NCBI GenBank assembly: GCA_034770075.1
Contig: CM068384.1
Coordinates: 96,870,720-96,934,719 of the forward strand
Length of the DNA stretch: 64,000 bases
Source: Aralia elata
Taxonomy: Eukaryota > Streptophyta > Magnoliopsida > Apiales > Araliaceae
Reading direction: 5' to 3'
The notes below the pieces were generated by a model. The model saw nothing but the letters and a program-made list of their open reading frames with translations. It made no database searches and had not been told where the DNA came from. Shown here piece by piece: positions 45,230 through 57,135 of the stretch. Each line of letters starts with the position of its first letter. The first letter of the stretch is position 1. The position numbers and the translations under genes were made by a program.

Positions 45230-47003
45230 CACCAAGATTCTCTATTGTGGTGATTTTCGTATTTGATTATTGTTTTGCCCATTGTAAGCTTTAATGACAC
45301 TTCATGAGCAAGAGGGTGACACATATAACATCATGCACATAATTCCAGAGACACGATTTATTAGAAGAAATTTTATTGTAAAACTTTCCAATTGAACTAC
45401 ATTAAAAACAAAGTAATTTGGAATAACATACGTGTTTACAACTTGTTTCCACTCCTCATCGATTCTACGGTACTTGAGAGAATCCATGAAGTACACATTA
45501 TTATTGTCCAGATTGATAATGGTCAACACCCAATGACATCTATACAAAAATCAGTCCCAAACACATTTTTATAGTTAAACCAACAAGTTTTTTAGAATGA
45601 GGAGTTTTAATAAAAAAGGTAAAGAACTTTACCATTCCAGATCGAACTAAATATAATAAGTACTAACCCGGAGTTGTAAGGTATCAGGAAATGCGTGCCA
45701 GGATGTGCTCTTGAAAACTGAGATGCTATGTAACGTATTTTTTGAGAAATACTTCCACAACCTTTAGCACCAACCCGAGCAGGGTCCACAAAAGTAATCA
45801 TCCTTAACATATTTGTCTTCTTCAACACATCATACAAGTACCTAATAATTGAAAACTGTTAAATCAGTTTTCTTTCACAGTACCAAATAAGATTTATTTA
45901 ATTATACCTCATGTACATCACTATGCAAGTGCCTGATATTTCTGACATGGCACCAAATTGTAGAATGTCTTCATACAAAATACGTTGGACGAGCAAACCC
46001 AAAAACTTCCTCCTCCATCATAATTTTTATGGTGTTTCCCTTCAACTGGAGGGTATTTTTGACATATCCACACAACACCTTTAATGAGCTTGGCATGGGG
46101 CGCAGGTTATTCGATTCAGAACTTGTCTTATCAAACGCTAAACATTTTCCATGTTTCTAGATACAAACACAAGAATATATATTAATGAAATCAAGAATAT
46201 GTAAAAAATTTTGTTATCTTAATGAAATCATTAATGAAATCAATGACATATACCTTTAATGGTGGCATCTTTTTGTTATCATTGTCTTTGCTCTCACCAT
46301 TGTCAACATTCTCCTTCTCATCAATCCAAATATCAGTTTTTTTTACAGTGGAACAACTAGCTTTGTCTGAAAAATGTGCACCGTTAAGGGTGGGGGGAGT
46401 CAAGTAGTGACCTGGGGGAATTGTTTCACTAGGGGCCGTACACTTTCCATCCAGTTTTGCCTCTATTTGCATAATCTTCTGCACCCAAAAAGCTCGCTCG
46501 TCCGCTACAAGTTTTGCTGCCACAACTTGCCCCTTAGCTCGCTCTTCTTCACGAAGTTTTTGGACAGTTTGTTTAATACTCTGGCTCACATACTCGGTTT
46601 GGCATCTTGGTAGGTGAAAGTAGGAACTTGGAGTCACATAACCTCCCATACCTCTAACTCGTCCAGCACGCTTTAAAGTCCCTAATGCCATTGTGAGAAT
46701 ATCATGGCTGCCGGTTTCGGTCAAAGAACCTTCATCAACTTTTTTCTTGAATTCATCCTAATGCATTAACAAATAATTCACATTAACAATAAAAAAAATT
46801 ACTGCCACAAAGAAAGAATTCAGAACATCAATTGATTTTCTTACTATTTCCTTTGCTTTCTCAGCTGTCTTCTCATCTGGAATATTCCCATACTTATCTT
46901 CGCGGCCTTTCCTCCACAATGTTGCTCGATCTATGTCACCTTCAGCCATTTTTTCCAGCTGTTTCATATAAACAAACAATAATCTAGCAAGCGTATTTAG
47001 CAT
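44662..47003 (-). pseudogene. CACTA-B second gene: Transposase_24 with Ulp1 protease
   Basis: Exon pieces on the minus strand. 47003-46800 gives TLWRKGREDKYGNIPDEKTA. After an intron, 46760-46250 gives a region with LKRAGRVRGMGGYVTPSSYF and a coiled-coil-like stretch. These are Transposase_24 (En/Spm-type) features. A C48 (Ulp1/SUMO-type) cysteine protease domain follows in pieces: 45837-45660 with FVDPARVGAKGC and THFLIPYNSG, 45547-45430 with CHWVLTIINLD and VYFMDSLKYR, 45115-45015 with TECGYFVMHFMKEI, and 44760-44662 with YTQEQIDEVRDEW and the stop. His, Asp and Cys of the active site can be seen. In related elements this protein is the accessory, end-binding partner of the transposase. Confidence 0.8.
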
Positions 47004-47189
47004 GCATGGACAAATAATTATCTTACAAAATTTTTACTACCAATTCATCCTCCAATCCAGCATATCCTTTGCGTGACAAGCGATGATTATACTGATATTA
47101 TGCACGTATTGATTGTTGTTTCTTATGTAATGCCTACAAAATATGAAGGGAGAAGTGGTTATATAATTTGAGAAGCAATGATTTATTTG

Positions 47190-47500
47190 CAATTAAAATA
47201 CAACTGTTGGAAAATAAACACATTGTAACTACTAAAAAAGTAACATTTTAAACTGTTAAAATAGAAATTTAAACTGCTGAAAAATATAAATACATGTGAA
47301 AAGTAACATTTTGCTGGCAAATAAACATTGAGTTATAAATACAACTGTTGAAAAATAAACACATCGTAACTGCTGGAAAAGTAACATTTTAAACTGCTAA
47401 AATGGAAATTTAAACTGCTGAAAAATATAAATACATGTGAAAAGTAACATTTTGCTGGCAAATAAACATTGAGTTATAAATACAACCGTTGGAAAATAAT
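47190..47500. repeat. 141-bp tandem repeat between the two CACTA-B genes
   Basis: A unit containing TTGCTGGCAAATAAACATTG, AACTGCTGGAAAAGTAACAT and TAAATACATGTGAAAAGTAA occurs just over twice, with 141-bp spacing (47311 and 47452). It is non-coding and AT-rich. Confidence 0.85.
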
Positions 47501-47617
47501 TCAGTTCATAAATACAACTGCTGGAAGTTAAACATTCAGTTCATTGAGTTCTATTAATTGCCACAAGAGTTCCTATTCTTTATCAATCCAAATATCCTCA
47601 CAGTCAGATCTCATGTA

Positions 47618-50600
47618 TTATGAGTTGTCCTCGTGAAAAACATCATCAAATGTCTCAACTACAGGCATACCCCTTGTAAAGGGTTCGTGGTCAATTATAA
47701 TGTCCCCTAGCTCATCATCACTAGCACAATCATTATAATCCCGATTTGGGGTTGATAATACAACTGACCACATAGAATCTAAAAGATCTTCAACATAAAA
47801 GACTTGTTTGACTAGGTTAGCTATAACAAATTGATCATTTCTAAAACCTATCCTACCAAGATTGGCCAACGTAAATCCAAGTTCATATACTTTAATGCCA
47901 TTATTGTTCTCAACCCAATCGCACTTAAACATATGTACTCTAAACTTATGATAATCTAGCTCCCATATTTCCTGAATGACCCCATAGAAACTCATGTCTC
48001 CCACAACAGGATTTTTATCCTTTGCACTAGAAAGCTGCATTGTCTTTGCCACTAGGTGCACTCCACTATTTTGAACAGCTCGCACATCATCACGTGACTT
48101 GGTGTTAAAGTGCAGCCCATTGACAATGTAGCTTTTATACTTTAGTACTTCCATATACGGGCCATCCGAAAGCCACCGCAAAGTCTCCGTTATGTCATTG
48201 GATGCTTGGGTAAGTTCATGTACAACCTGAATTCAAAATAATATAAATCAAGAAACAAACAAGAGCAACCAGCAAACATTTACATCCATAAACACAATTT
48301 TACCCTTTTGCGAAACCAATCAATAAGTGTGCGATTGTGCTTATCTTGTAGCCATTTTGTTCTTTTTTTGAATCTCGGATAAGTTTCTTTCAGATGTATC
48401 ATATGTTCACTACATGAAATAGAAGACAATCAGATTTTAGTCGTTGAATTATAAGACGAAATTCTTCTATCTTATATAGAAAAACGTTTAAATTATCTGA
48501 TATATGGTTCAACTTCATCTGTGTTCTCTATTACACAACGATGTGCTTGGTCTAACATGTCACGCTCCGTAGATTCTACAGTAGCACCAGATAAGGGTTG
48601 TGTACGACCCATATTTCGCCTCGATGGGATCCCAATAGTACTAACATTAGATAAATATTCCTCGCAAAACTCTGAAGTTTCTTCACCAATATAACATTCA
48701 GCCATGCAACCTTCAGGCCGATTACGATTACGTATATACCTTTTTAATACTTTCATAAATCTTTCAAATGGATACATCCATCTAAAGTAAACAGGCCCAC
48801 ATAATTGAACTTCACTAACAAGATGCACCACGACATGAATCATGATATCAAAGAATGATGGTGGAAAATACTTCTCAAGTAAACACAAGGTTACCACTAC
48901 ATCGTTTGCATTTTATCTAGTTTTGAAATGTCGATGACTTTGTCGCATATCTCATTAAAGAAATAACACAATCTGATTATTGCATACCTCACAGGTCTTT
49001 CCATCACCGAACGTAAGGCAACAGGGAGCAATTGTTGCATTAAGGTATGACAGTCATGAGACTTAAGCCCATAGAGTTTTAGGTCTTGCAATGATACGAG
49101 TCTTTTGACATTAGAAGCGTAACCTTCTGGGACTTTCATGTCATACAAAGAATTACATACAACTCTTTTTTCTGCCCTCGATAGATTCCAAGTACTTGGA
49201 GGCAAACGTGTCCTTTTCCCCCCAAAATCTGGTCGCAGATAAGTCTTAACCCCCATTTCTAAGAGGTCTAACCGAGTTGCAACCCCATCTTTGTTTTTCC
49301 CCGGAATCTCCAATAATGTACCAATAATGCTATCGCATACATTTTTCTCAATATGCATAACATCAAGACAATGTCTAATATGAAGAAACTTCCAATACTC
49401 TAGTTCAAAGAAGATTGACTTCCTCTTCCAACAAGGCATGTTATCCTTGTCATCAACAGTATGAGTCAAACCATCAACCTTTCTAAATACTTCCTCTCCC
49501 GTTAGTGACACAGGAGGTGGTCTAAATTCTTGTTCTCCATTAAATGTTACTCGCTGCTTCTAAAATGAATGATCTTGAGGCAAGAATCTTCGGTGGCCAA
49601 TGTAACAAACTTTGTTACCATGTGTCAACCTATGGCTAGGTGTATCCTCGCCACATATAGGACATATTTTATAACCTTTTACAACACATCCAGATAAGTT
49701 CCCATGGGCAGGAAAGTCATTAATAGTCTACATTAATTGGGCTTTGAGCATGAAGTATTCTTCTCTAAATGCATCATACACCCCTGGACCCCCCTTCCAC
49801 AAACACTTCAAATCATCAATCAATGGTTCCAAGTAGACATCTATATCATTACCGGCTTGTTTAGGACCCGAGATCAACAAAGTCAACATCATGAACTTTC
49901 TTTTCATACATAACCAAGGCGAAAGATTATAAATAATCATTATAACAGGCCAACAACTGTATCTAATACTAAGAGAACCATGAGGATTGATCCCATCAGC
50001 TGAAAGAGCAAGTCTAAGGCTTCTAGGGTCTTTACCAAACTCCGGCCACTTATCATCCACTAGCTTCTAAGATGGTGAATCTGATGGATGACGCATATAA
50101 CCGTCACTCATTTTATTATTAGCATGCCAAGTCAAACTCTCAGCTGTCCTGTTAGATTTAAACATATGTTTAAACCTCGGGATAGGAGGAAAGTACCACA
50201 ACACCTTCGCAGGCACCCCTTCTCTTATATGCTCATTCTTATCCATCTTCCACCTTGAGAGAGAACATTTTGGGCAATTAGTTACCTGGTCAAATTCCTT
50301 TCTATACAAGATGCAGTGATTAGGGTAAGCATGTATTTTCTCATAATCCATTCCTAAGGCATGTAAAGTCTTCTTTGCCTCGTACAAGGAGCAAGGTAAT
50401 TAGTTACCTTCTGGAAGAAGTTCAGTCAGAAAAATCAAGTACTCTGTGAAACCAACATCACTCAACCGATGCTTTGCTTTCAAATTGTAGAGTCTAACAA
50501 GTGCACCTAACTTACTAAATTTAGAACCAGGGTACAAGGGCTCATCTACATCCCCAATCACATTAAGAAACTCACACGGATCATTTGAAAAATCCCCAAA

Positions 50601-50918
50601 ACCATTATCTTCCATATCTACCATTTCAGAGGCACAACCTTGTTCAGTAGTGCCTACAAAAGGTTTATTTGCATCTGCATCTGACATATTAGGTTCTCCA
50701 TGCCATATCCAAGTTTGATAACTAATATCAACACCATTAAAATACAAGTGATCACGTATAATTCTGGCACCAAATTTTAAAATATTTTTACATTTTACGC
50801 AAGGGCAATGAATAAGATTCACATTTCTCGCGTTGTCTACCGCAAACCTCAAGAATTCATCAACGCCTAGTTCATACTCTCGTGACCTTCTATCAGCACA
50901 CATCCATGACTTAGCCAT
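47618..50918 (-). pseudogene. TNP2-type transposase of CACTA-B, four nonsense codons
   Basis: MAKSWMCADRRSREYELGVD starts the transposase-associated domain (PF13963 type; HCPCVKCKN). The TNP2 catalytic region (PF02992 type) follows, with YPNHCILYRKEFD, CPKC, LALSADGINPHG, CLDVMHIEKNVCD and GLKSHDCHTLMQQLLPVALR. Then come DUF4218-like CLLEKYFPPSFFD..VHLV.E and, after an intron, DUF4216-like sequence. One frame holds from 50918 to about 48900, broken only by in-frame stops at 50400-50402, 50067-50069, 49728-49730 and 49560-49562. A one-base deletion near 48900 then shifts the frame. The intact family protein cuts and rejoins CACTA ends. Confidence 0.88.
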
Positions 50919-52359
50919 CTTAAAAAGAATAAAATATGTCATTTAGAGTCCAACACTAAATATAAAACACTAAATAAGCACTCAGTTAATTATCAATTGG
51001 CTAGACTAGATAATCATGAATAAGAAACCCCTAAACCACTCTTTGTGAAAAAAAATTAGAACGGACCCAAGAAGGAAAAACAAAGGATTTTCAAATGAAA
51101 ATGAAGATTATCATTATGCTTTATGTAATAATACAGATTTAATTAGTCTTCAATAACACTTAGAAGCTTAGCTCAACCATCGCTCCTACAGAATACAAGT
51201 TGTTAGCTAGGTACAATATATGTTTTAGTAAATTTGTTTTTCAATAAAATAGGCGATACAAAGGCATCAAGAAACACACTTCACATAGAATAAAAACTCA
51301 AACACAATAGTACGCGCGCATAAGAAAACTATCAGTCCCATACTTAACTGCATATGTCATGATTATTGATATACATTAGCAGATAACTTTGTGACAAAAA
51401 AGCTACCCATTATAATATAGCTTATGCACAAATTTGTTGACCTAAGCAACTAAATGGACCTAGTAGTGCATGGGAAAAAGATTTTTACAGATACGGAGAT
51501 GAAATAATATATTAATCCAAAATGGGTCTCACAGATATCTAAAATTGAACAAATGGGTCTCATTCATATTATAACCCAAATTAGCTCCAAATATCGTTAA
51601 ATTTCTAATTAAAACCTAAATTTTAGGGAAAATTAACAAGGGAGAAATTAAAACCTAATTTTTAGTGGAGGCTAGAGACACAGAAACCACCACTGCTGCC
51701 ACCGCAACCACCACTATGCTACCACTATGAAAGTAGAAAAACCATTATAACAAAACAAATTGAGCACCTCAAATACGTTTATATACACAAAGACTGTAAA
51801 TGGGTTGAAAATAAACACATGCAAGAACAAATCCAAAGAGATGAAGAACTTACGATGAAAACCTAGCCCCAACACAACTTATCTTCAAACACCCAATTAA
51901 ATCTCTTCAGATTTCAGCCTCAGATCGAACGTACACCCAATCAGAACACAACCGAAGAGCAGATAGAGAGAAGAAAAACTGGAGAGAGAAGGAAAAATGA
52001 AGAGAAAAATCAAAAGAGAGAAAGAAAATTGAAGAGAGGGAATGAAAATGACGAGCATGGAGAGAAAAAGAACCAAACTGACGACGACAGAGAGAAAAAG
52101 AACGAAACTGAGAGAAAAAAAGTATATGTCTTTTAATTTTAAGTGTTCACTTGAGCTCCGTGTTTTTTAGATAGATAACGTTTTTTAAAACAAAAGTTAT
52201 CTAGTTAAAATCGAAAAATGTCCTTTTAAATACATAACGTTTTTTTTATATATATATCTACAACGTTTTGTTAAAAAAAATTGTGTAAAAATATACCATA
52301 ACGTTTTTTATAAAAACGTTGTGGTTTAAGTGTTGTCTATTTACTACTTTGTACTAGTG
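50919..52359 (-). promoter_or_regulatory. Upstream region and right end of CACTA-B
   Basis: Non-coding. Purine-rich GAGAGAAGAAAAACTGGAG text at 51960-52115 reads as a CT-rich leader on the minus strand, so the transcript probably starts near 52100 and is spliced before the ATG. The remainder to 52359 holds subterminal AACGTT words. Confidence 0.45.
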
Positions 52360-52789
52360 TTATTCCGTCGAATTTTTTTATTTTCTTTTTTGTAAATATT
52401 TTTTTTTGTTTTTACAATTTTCAGGTTTTTAAACCACAATTTATACATGAACCTATTTTCAGCCAATTTTTTCCAATAATAAAATATACATATAAATTGC
52501 AACGACCAACATACATGTCAAAATGGTTAATCCTCCAAACAATTCTCAACAATAACACATACATATAAATATAAAAACCTTTTTATACTTCAAAATGGCT
52601 AATCCTCCAAAAAACACATAAATACATATTTCAACAACATAGGTAAGCTAAGAAATAAAACAAATATAAACTAAATTATGATGTATAACAAATATAAGTT
52701 AAACTAAAATCGTAATTAACAATGATGTATAATGTAAAGTAAGCCTAACTACAATTGACAATATAACTTAGCTACAACTATCTATTACT

Positions 52790-54170
52790 ATCATCGGGCA
52801 GGGTCGATAGTGCTGCTCCGGCGTCTGAAAATCATTGTCATCATCCCCCCGCTCGTCATTGTCACCCCTCTCGGTATCACTACTCTGTTGATACAATTAA
52901 AAATATAAACTATTAGTAAACATAAATGAGAATTAAAGAAATAACTAAATGATAATTAAGTAATATGCAGAATATACAACTTAAAATGAATAAAATACCT
53001 AAGTAGTCGGGGGCTGACTCAGCATCAGCCCAAAAGCCTCCAACAGTATGGTAACCACCATCTATACGACCTCGTCGCGTATCACGACGAACTGCTCTGG
53101 AGGGATACCCGTAAAATTGGTGGTGGTCCCTACTGTAATATCCTGAGCAAGCTGATGCAAGCAAGCACGGCTAGGCAAGTCTTGTTGACGGAATATTGGA
53201 TACATACCAAACGTCTCTGACACCTATGTCATAACCCTCTGGAATAGTTCATCGTCTAAGACAGTGCTTGTATGAGATAGTCCAACAAGTGCTATTGGAC
53301 GCTGACACTAGCTACATCCTGCGAAAATAAAAATAACTTTATTAATAATTTATGAAATGATATAAATTATAAAATAGTAAGAAACATAATAAAATGAATA
53401 TCTACAGGTAATGTATATGTTGGTACCCTCGGCTAACCTAGCACTCGATACTTACTAGTAGTGCTACTGGGGGATCTTGAGACGCGACCCAAAGAGCTAT
53501 CTCCTTATCTTGAGATAACCTAATCTCGGGCGGAGTGATGGTGGAATCTAACGGCTCAGAATCTCTCATAACAGCCCGCAACTCAACTAAACGCTGGTCC
53601 CGGAGCTTTTGAAATCGGTCATGTAATTTATTATGTATATGTAGTTAATTAAATTATTTTATTAACTACCTAATATTTAAAATTATTTATGACAATAACA
53701 ACTGTTACCTGTATAACTAATGTTGCAGGAGACATAGTAAAGTCCTTTCGGCGTATGGGCTTTATGCCAAAACTCAACCATGGTAGGATGTCAGTCCAAA
53801 CTCGTCCGCATGACCTAATAAATACATTAATATATCATTTATTTAGCTTGCTTATGACAATATTAAACTAAAAAACTAAACACATATACATACCAACTTT
53901 AACACCTCAAATGATTGCGAGTCAATAGTATGTACTACTTGAAGCTTGTTACGATTCTTCTTTATCTGTTTAGACTTCTTCTTGAAATCATCAGCATCCC
54001 AATACGTACACATAGCCTCCCATGCTGCATCAGATACAATTTGGGGCTGATGATTGCGTATAGTACTATTAAGCTGGTCCTCAACAACCCGTGCGACCCT
54101 CTGTTTGATCTCGTACAACTAGTCGACATAGTTCTTCGCGACATAAGCTGTAATAATAGAGTCGCTAGCT
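52790..54170 (-). pseudogene. CACTA-A Transposase_24-type gene, C-terminal part
   Basis: The minus-strand frame at 53876-54118 contains WEAMCTYWDADDFKKKSKQI, then KKNRNKLQVVHTIDSQSFE, the W..LC.YW...F...S...K.NR....HT.GS.SF signature of En/Spm (Ptta) proteins, ending at a GGTATGTA donor. The next pieces are MVEFWHKAHTPKG near 53780, LRDQRLVELRAVMRDSEPLD near 53600, and an acidic tail ERGDNDERGDDDND near 52840. Stops such as that before HPTMVEF show decay. The 5' half is removed by the gypsy insertion at 54179. The role, as in CACTA-B, would be element-end binding. Confidence 0.72.
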
Positions 54171-54178
54171 GGTTGAGG

Positions 54179-55473
54179 TGATGAGTAGGTTTTAACCTAC
54201 GAGTTTGATACGTCTTTGACTTAATTCTTTACAGTCTTTAAGTGTTTTTCGTATCTTTTTTATTTGTTTTCGTATTGCTTTTGTAGGTCAAGGCTAGTTG
54301 CAGGTTAGAAGAAGAAAAATAGCTGGGTGCAGGGCAACCTCGCCGGGGCAAGAATCCATGGGTTAATAACCTCGCCGGGGCGAGACTTCGCCGGGGCGAG
54401 GACTTTTGTGAAGAACTTCTCGCCGGGGCGAGAATGCGGCTGATGGAAATTAAAAGATTCGTCAGCAATCAGTTATTTTGGAAAGGTTAAAGCTAACAAG
54501 GATTCTATCTACCACTCTGATGAGGAGACTAGAGGAGGCTTATGAAGATATAAATAAGAGATCATAGATTGGATCAGGGGAGACAAAGATTGATTTTTCA
54601 GAGCTGAGCAAGGAGATTGAAGATCAAGTCAAACATCGTGAGGAATTCAGATTGGAGGACTAGAGATTACATTGAGTTTTCTTTTAATCTTTTATCCCTG
54701 ATTTGTAATTAATTATGATGCCTTATTTTGAAATTCTAGGCTTTATTGTCAGTATGAACTAAACCCTTAATTAAGGCTATAATTGAACCAGTTATATTTA
54801 TGAATTAACTATCTATTTGATTTTAGTTATTCAATCAATTTGAGTTGTCTATCTTATTCTATGCTTATTGATTAATTGTTTGGCCGACAATTAGTGGAAT
54901 ATTCTAGGTGAATTCGGGAGATGCAATCTAGGGTTAGAACTGGATGAGATAACATGTATTCTTAATTATTTGCATGTGTTGAATAATTAGGATTGTGAAG
55001 TGAATAGGGATATTACTTTGCTGCATGTAACAGTTGAAAATTAAAGCTTAATGAATTTAATCCTTTGGTTTTGCATAGGAATATCGTAGAGTTAATTGGA
55101 TTACATAGATTTATTTGATCACTTGGAAAAGGGCTTATAAATACAATTGAATTTTTGTTAGCAACTCCATTGAAGTGAATAATTGGAAGACGTAGATAGA
55201 TTGGCTTATGATATATAACTGGGGATATTGTAGTCTTAAACTTTTTAAATCTGAATTTCAACCTTGGTGATAGTTATCAGTACTAGTGTTAATTTAATTA
55301 GTTTCAATCAATATCAAAATTGTGATTGTTTAATAGAATAGCCATAATCTTAATTGATAGCTGGAGATATAAAACATAGTAATTCCTGTGGGTTCGACAC
55401 TCTGTCTTATCACTTTATTACTTGTTGATCGTGTATACTTGCACGTAATTGTTGATTGTGAAATCGGGCAACA
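54179..55473 (+). repeat. 5' LTR of the Athila/Tat-like element
   Basis: It starts TGATGAGTAGG at the point where CACTA-A coding sequence stops, and ends CGGGCAACA just before AGTTTT and the primer site. ATATAAATA at 54548-54556 is a likely TATA box. No second LTR is present to confirm the borders, which come from the TG..CA rule, the flank switch and the primer-site position. Confidence 0.72.
54338..54432. repeat. Cluster of CTCGCCGGGGCGAG palindromes in the LTR
   Basis: Four copies (one truncated as CCTCGCCGGGGCAAG), near 54338, 54370, 54387 and 54418, have six-base arms with a GG spacer. They sit about 120-210 bp upstream of the TATA box. Confidence 0.85.
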
Positions 55474-55479
55474 AGTTTT

Positions 55480-55497
55480 TGGCGCCGTTGCCGGGGT
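55480..55497 (+). other. Primer-binding site, tRNA-Asp type
   Basis: TGGCGCCGTTGCCGGGG follows the LTR end. It complements the plant tRNA-Asp 3' end (CCCGGCAACGGCGCCA), the primer commonly seen in this element group. Confidence 0.88.
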
Positions 55498-55588
55498 TTA
55501 TAATTTTCAATATCAGTTTAATTAAGTCTGTTCTAATTAATCAAACTTATTTTTTGTTGTTTCTTGTTTCAGGTTTTTTGATTCGTTT

Positions 55589-57135
55589 ATGCAAACGCGA
55601 TCAAAACAACCAGAACTCGTGCAGTGTGAGGATCATCTTGAGAACAAGCTACGTCAGTTAAGAAAATTCTGTCAGGAGACAATTGAGAAAGAGAAAATGG
55701 CTAACGAAGAACAGAAATTATTGAGGGATTATGCTATGCCTAAGATAGACGAGATCAAATCAAGCATCACGAGACCATCTATCACCGCTAATTCCTTTGA
55801 GATCAAGCCGGGAACAATTCATATGATTCAGAATGTGGTACAGTTTGGGGGATTAGCTAACGATGATCCGAATGAACACTTGGTTAGCTTTCTTGAGATT
55901 TGTGATACATTCAAATATCCCAATGTGACAGATGATGCAGTGAGATTACGTCTGTTTCCGTTTACACTAAGAGATAAAGCAAAGAGTTGGTTGCACTCAC
56001 TTCCGCCAGGGTCCATCACAACTTGGGATGATCTAGCTCAGAAATTCCTAGCGAAATTCTTTCCGCCAACTAAGTCGGCTAAGTTGAGAAACGAGATTTC
56101 TACATTTGAGCAACAGCATGGAGAGTCACTATACGAGGCTTGGGAAAGGTTCAAGGAGTTATTGAGAAAATGTCCACATCATGGGCTACCCAAATGGCTA
56201 CAAGTTCAAACATTCTACAATGGGTTGAATAGTAACACTCGAACAAGCATTGATGCAGCTGCGGGGGGAGCACTTATGGATAAATGTTTTGAGGAAACTT
56301 TCACTTTGTTAGAAACTATGGTTGCAAATAACTATCAATGGCCGACTTCCAGAATGAATCAACAAAAGGTAACTTGATTATTGGAAGTAGATGCGGTCAC
56401 GACACTAACAACTCAGATGACATCCATGTCTAAGAAGATTGAAGCTTTGGCAGAATCGAAAGTCCAATAAGTAGCCTATGTGTGTGAGCTATGTGCAGGT
56501 GCACATTCGACGGAGTATTGTGCCATTAATCCGGAATCGGTACAGTTCTTGGGGAGCTATAACAGACCGCAACAGCCATATCAGAATGCTTATAATCCGG
56601 GGTGGAAGAATCATCCGGGTTTCTCGTGGAGCAATAACACTCAGACTCAAAATCTAGCTCCAAGACCACAGAATCCCCCGGGTTTTCAGAATCAAGCTCC
56701 ACAACATGTAGAAAGAAAACCGAGCTTAGAAGAATCATTGGCAAGGTTTATCACAGCGTCTGAGAAAAGAATAAATGATCAAGATAAGCTGTTAACTCAG
56801 GTAGATTTGAATGTGAAAAGCCAGGCAGTGTCAATTAGGAACTTGGAAAATCAGCTGGGACAGTTGGCTCACGTCTTGAAAAATCGACCACAAGGAGCAC
56901 TTCCAAGCGATACAGAGGTTAACCCAAGAACGGATGGAAAAGAACATTGCAAGGCTGTTACCTTAAGGAGTGGAAAAGAGCTGCCTGATACGATTAAAGG
57001 AAATTCTAAACCAGAAACAGTTGTGGAGAATAAAGATGAGGTAACCTCGGCAAAAAGTAAGGCGAACGAATCAGAAAAGGTGAAGGATACAGGTGCGGAA
57101 GCAAAGTCAAAAGAACTCAAGCCAGATAGTGTAGT
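55589..57135 (+). pseudogene. gag: gag of the Athila/Tat-like element
   Basis: ATG 55589 opens the frame. The retrotransposon gag domain spans about residues 70-230: PNEHLVSFLEICDTFKYP, LRLFPFTLRDKAKSWLHSLP, TTWDDLAQKFLAKFFPP and GESLYEAWERFKELLRKCPH. A Cys/His motif follows, with VCELCAGAHSTEYC and the group's YNPGWKNHPGFSWSNN. In-frame TGA at 56375-56377 and TAA at 56468-56470 interrupt it, but the frame is unbroken on either side. A Lys/Glu-rich linker leads into the protease. Confidence 0.92.

Larger units (their letters stand above)
43852..52359 (-). mobile_element. CACTA-B, 8.5-kb autonomous-type element, decayed
   Basis: The left end CACTACTACAAAACAGTAAA is mirrored at the right end (CACTAGTACAAAGTAGTAAA on the reverse strand), giving a TIR of about 28 bp. 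TTA is duplicated at 43849-43851 and 52360-52362. Subterminal AACGTTGT(A/G)G words fill about 43880-44300 and 52140-52330. It carries the standard two-gene set, TNP2 transposase and a Transposase_24/Ulp1 protein, both on the minus strand. Nonsense codons disable both. Comparison with the fragment at 31100-31403 shows the uninterrupted target site. Confidence 0.92.
43578..54178 (-). mobile_element. CACTA-A, left part; right end not in window
   Basis: The terminus CACTACAACAAAAAAGCTTA at 43578 is followed by subterminal GACGGAATATTCCGTCG and GACGAAATTTTCGTCG palindromes to 43851. After CACTA-B and its TTA duplication the same repeat text resumes (TTATTCCGTCGAATTT). A decayed Transposase_24-type gene is at 52790-54170. 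The element is then cut at 54178 by the gypsy LTR, so its rest should lie beyond 64000. Minus-strand coding runs toward the left end, as in CACTA-B. Confidence 0.8.
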
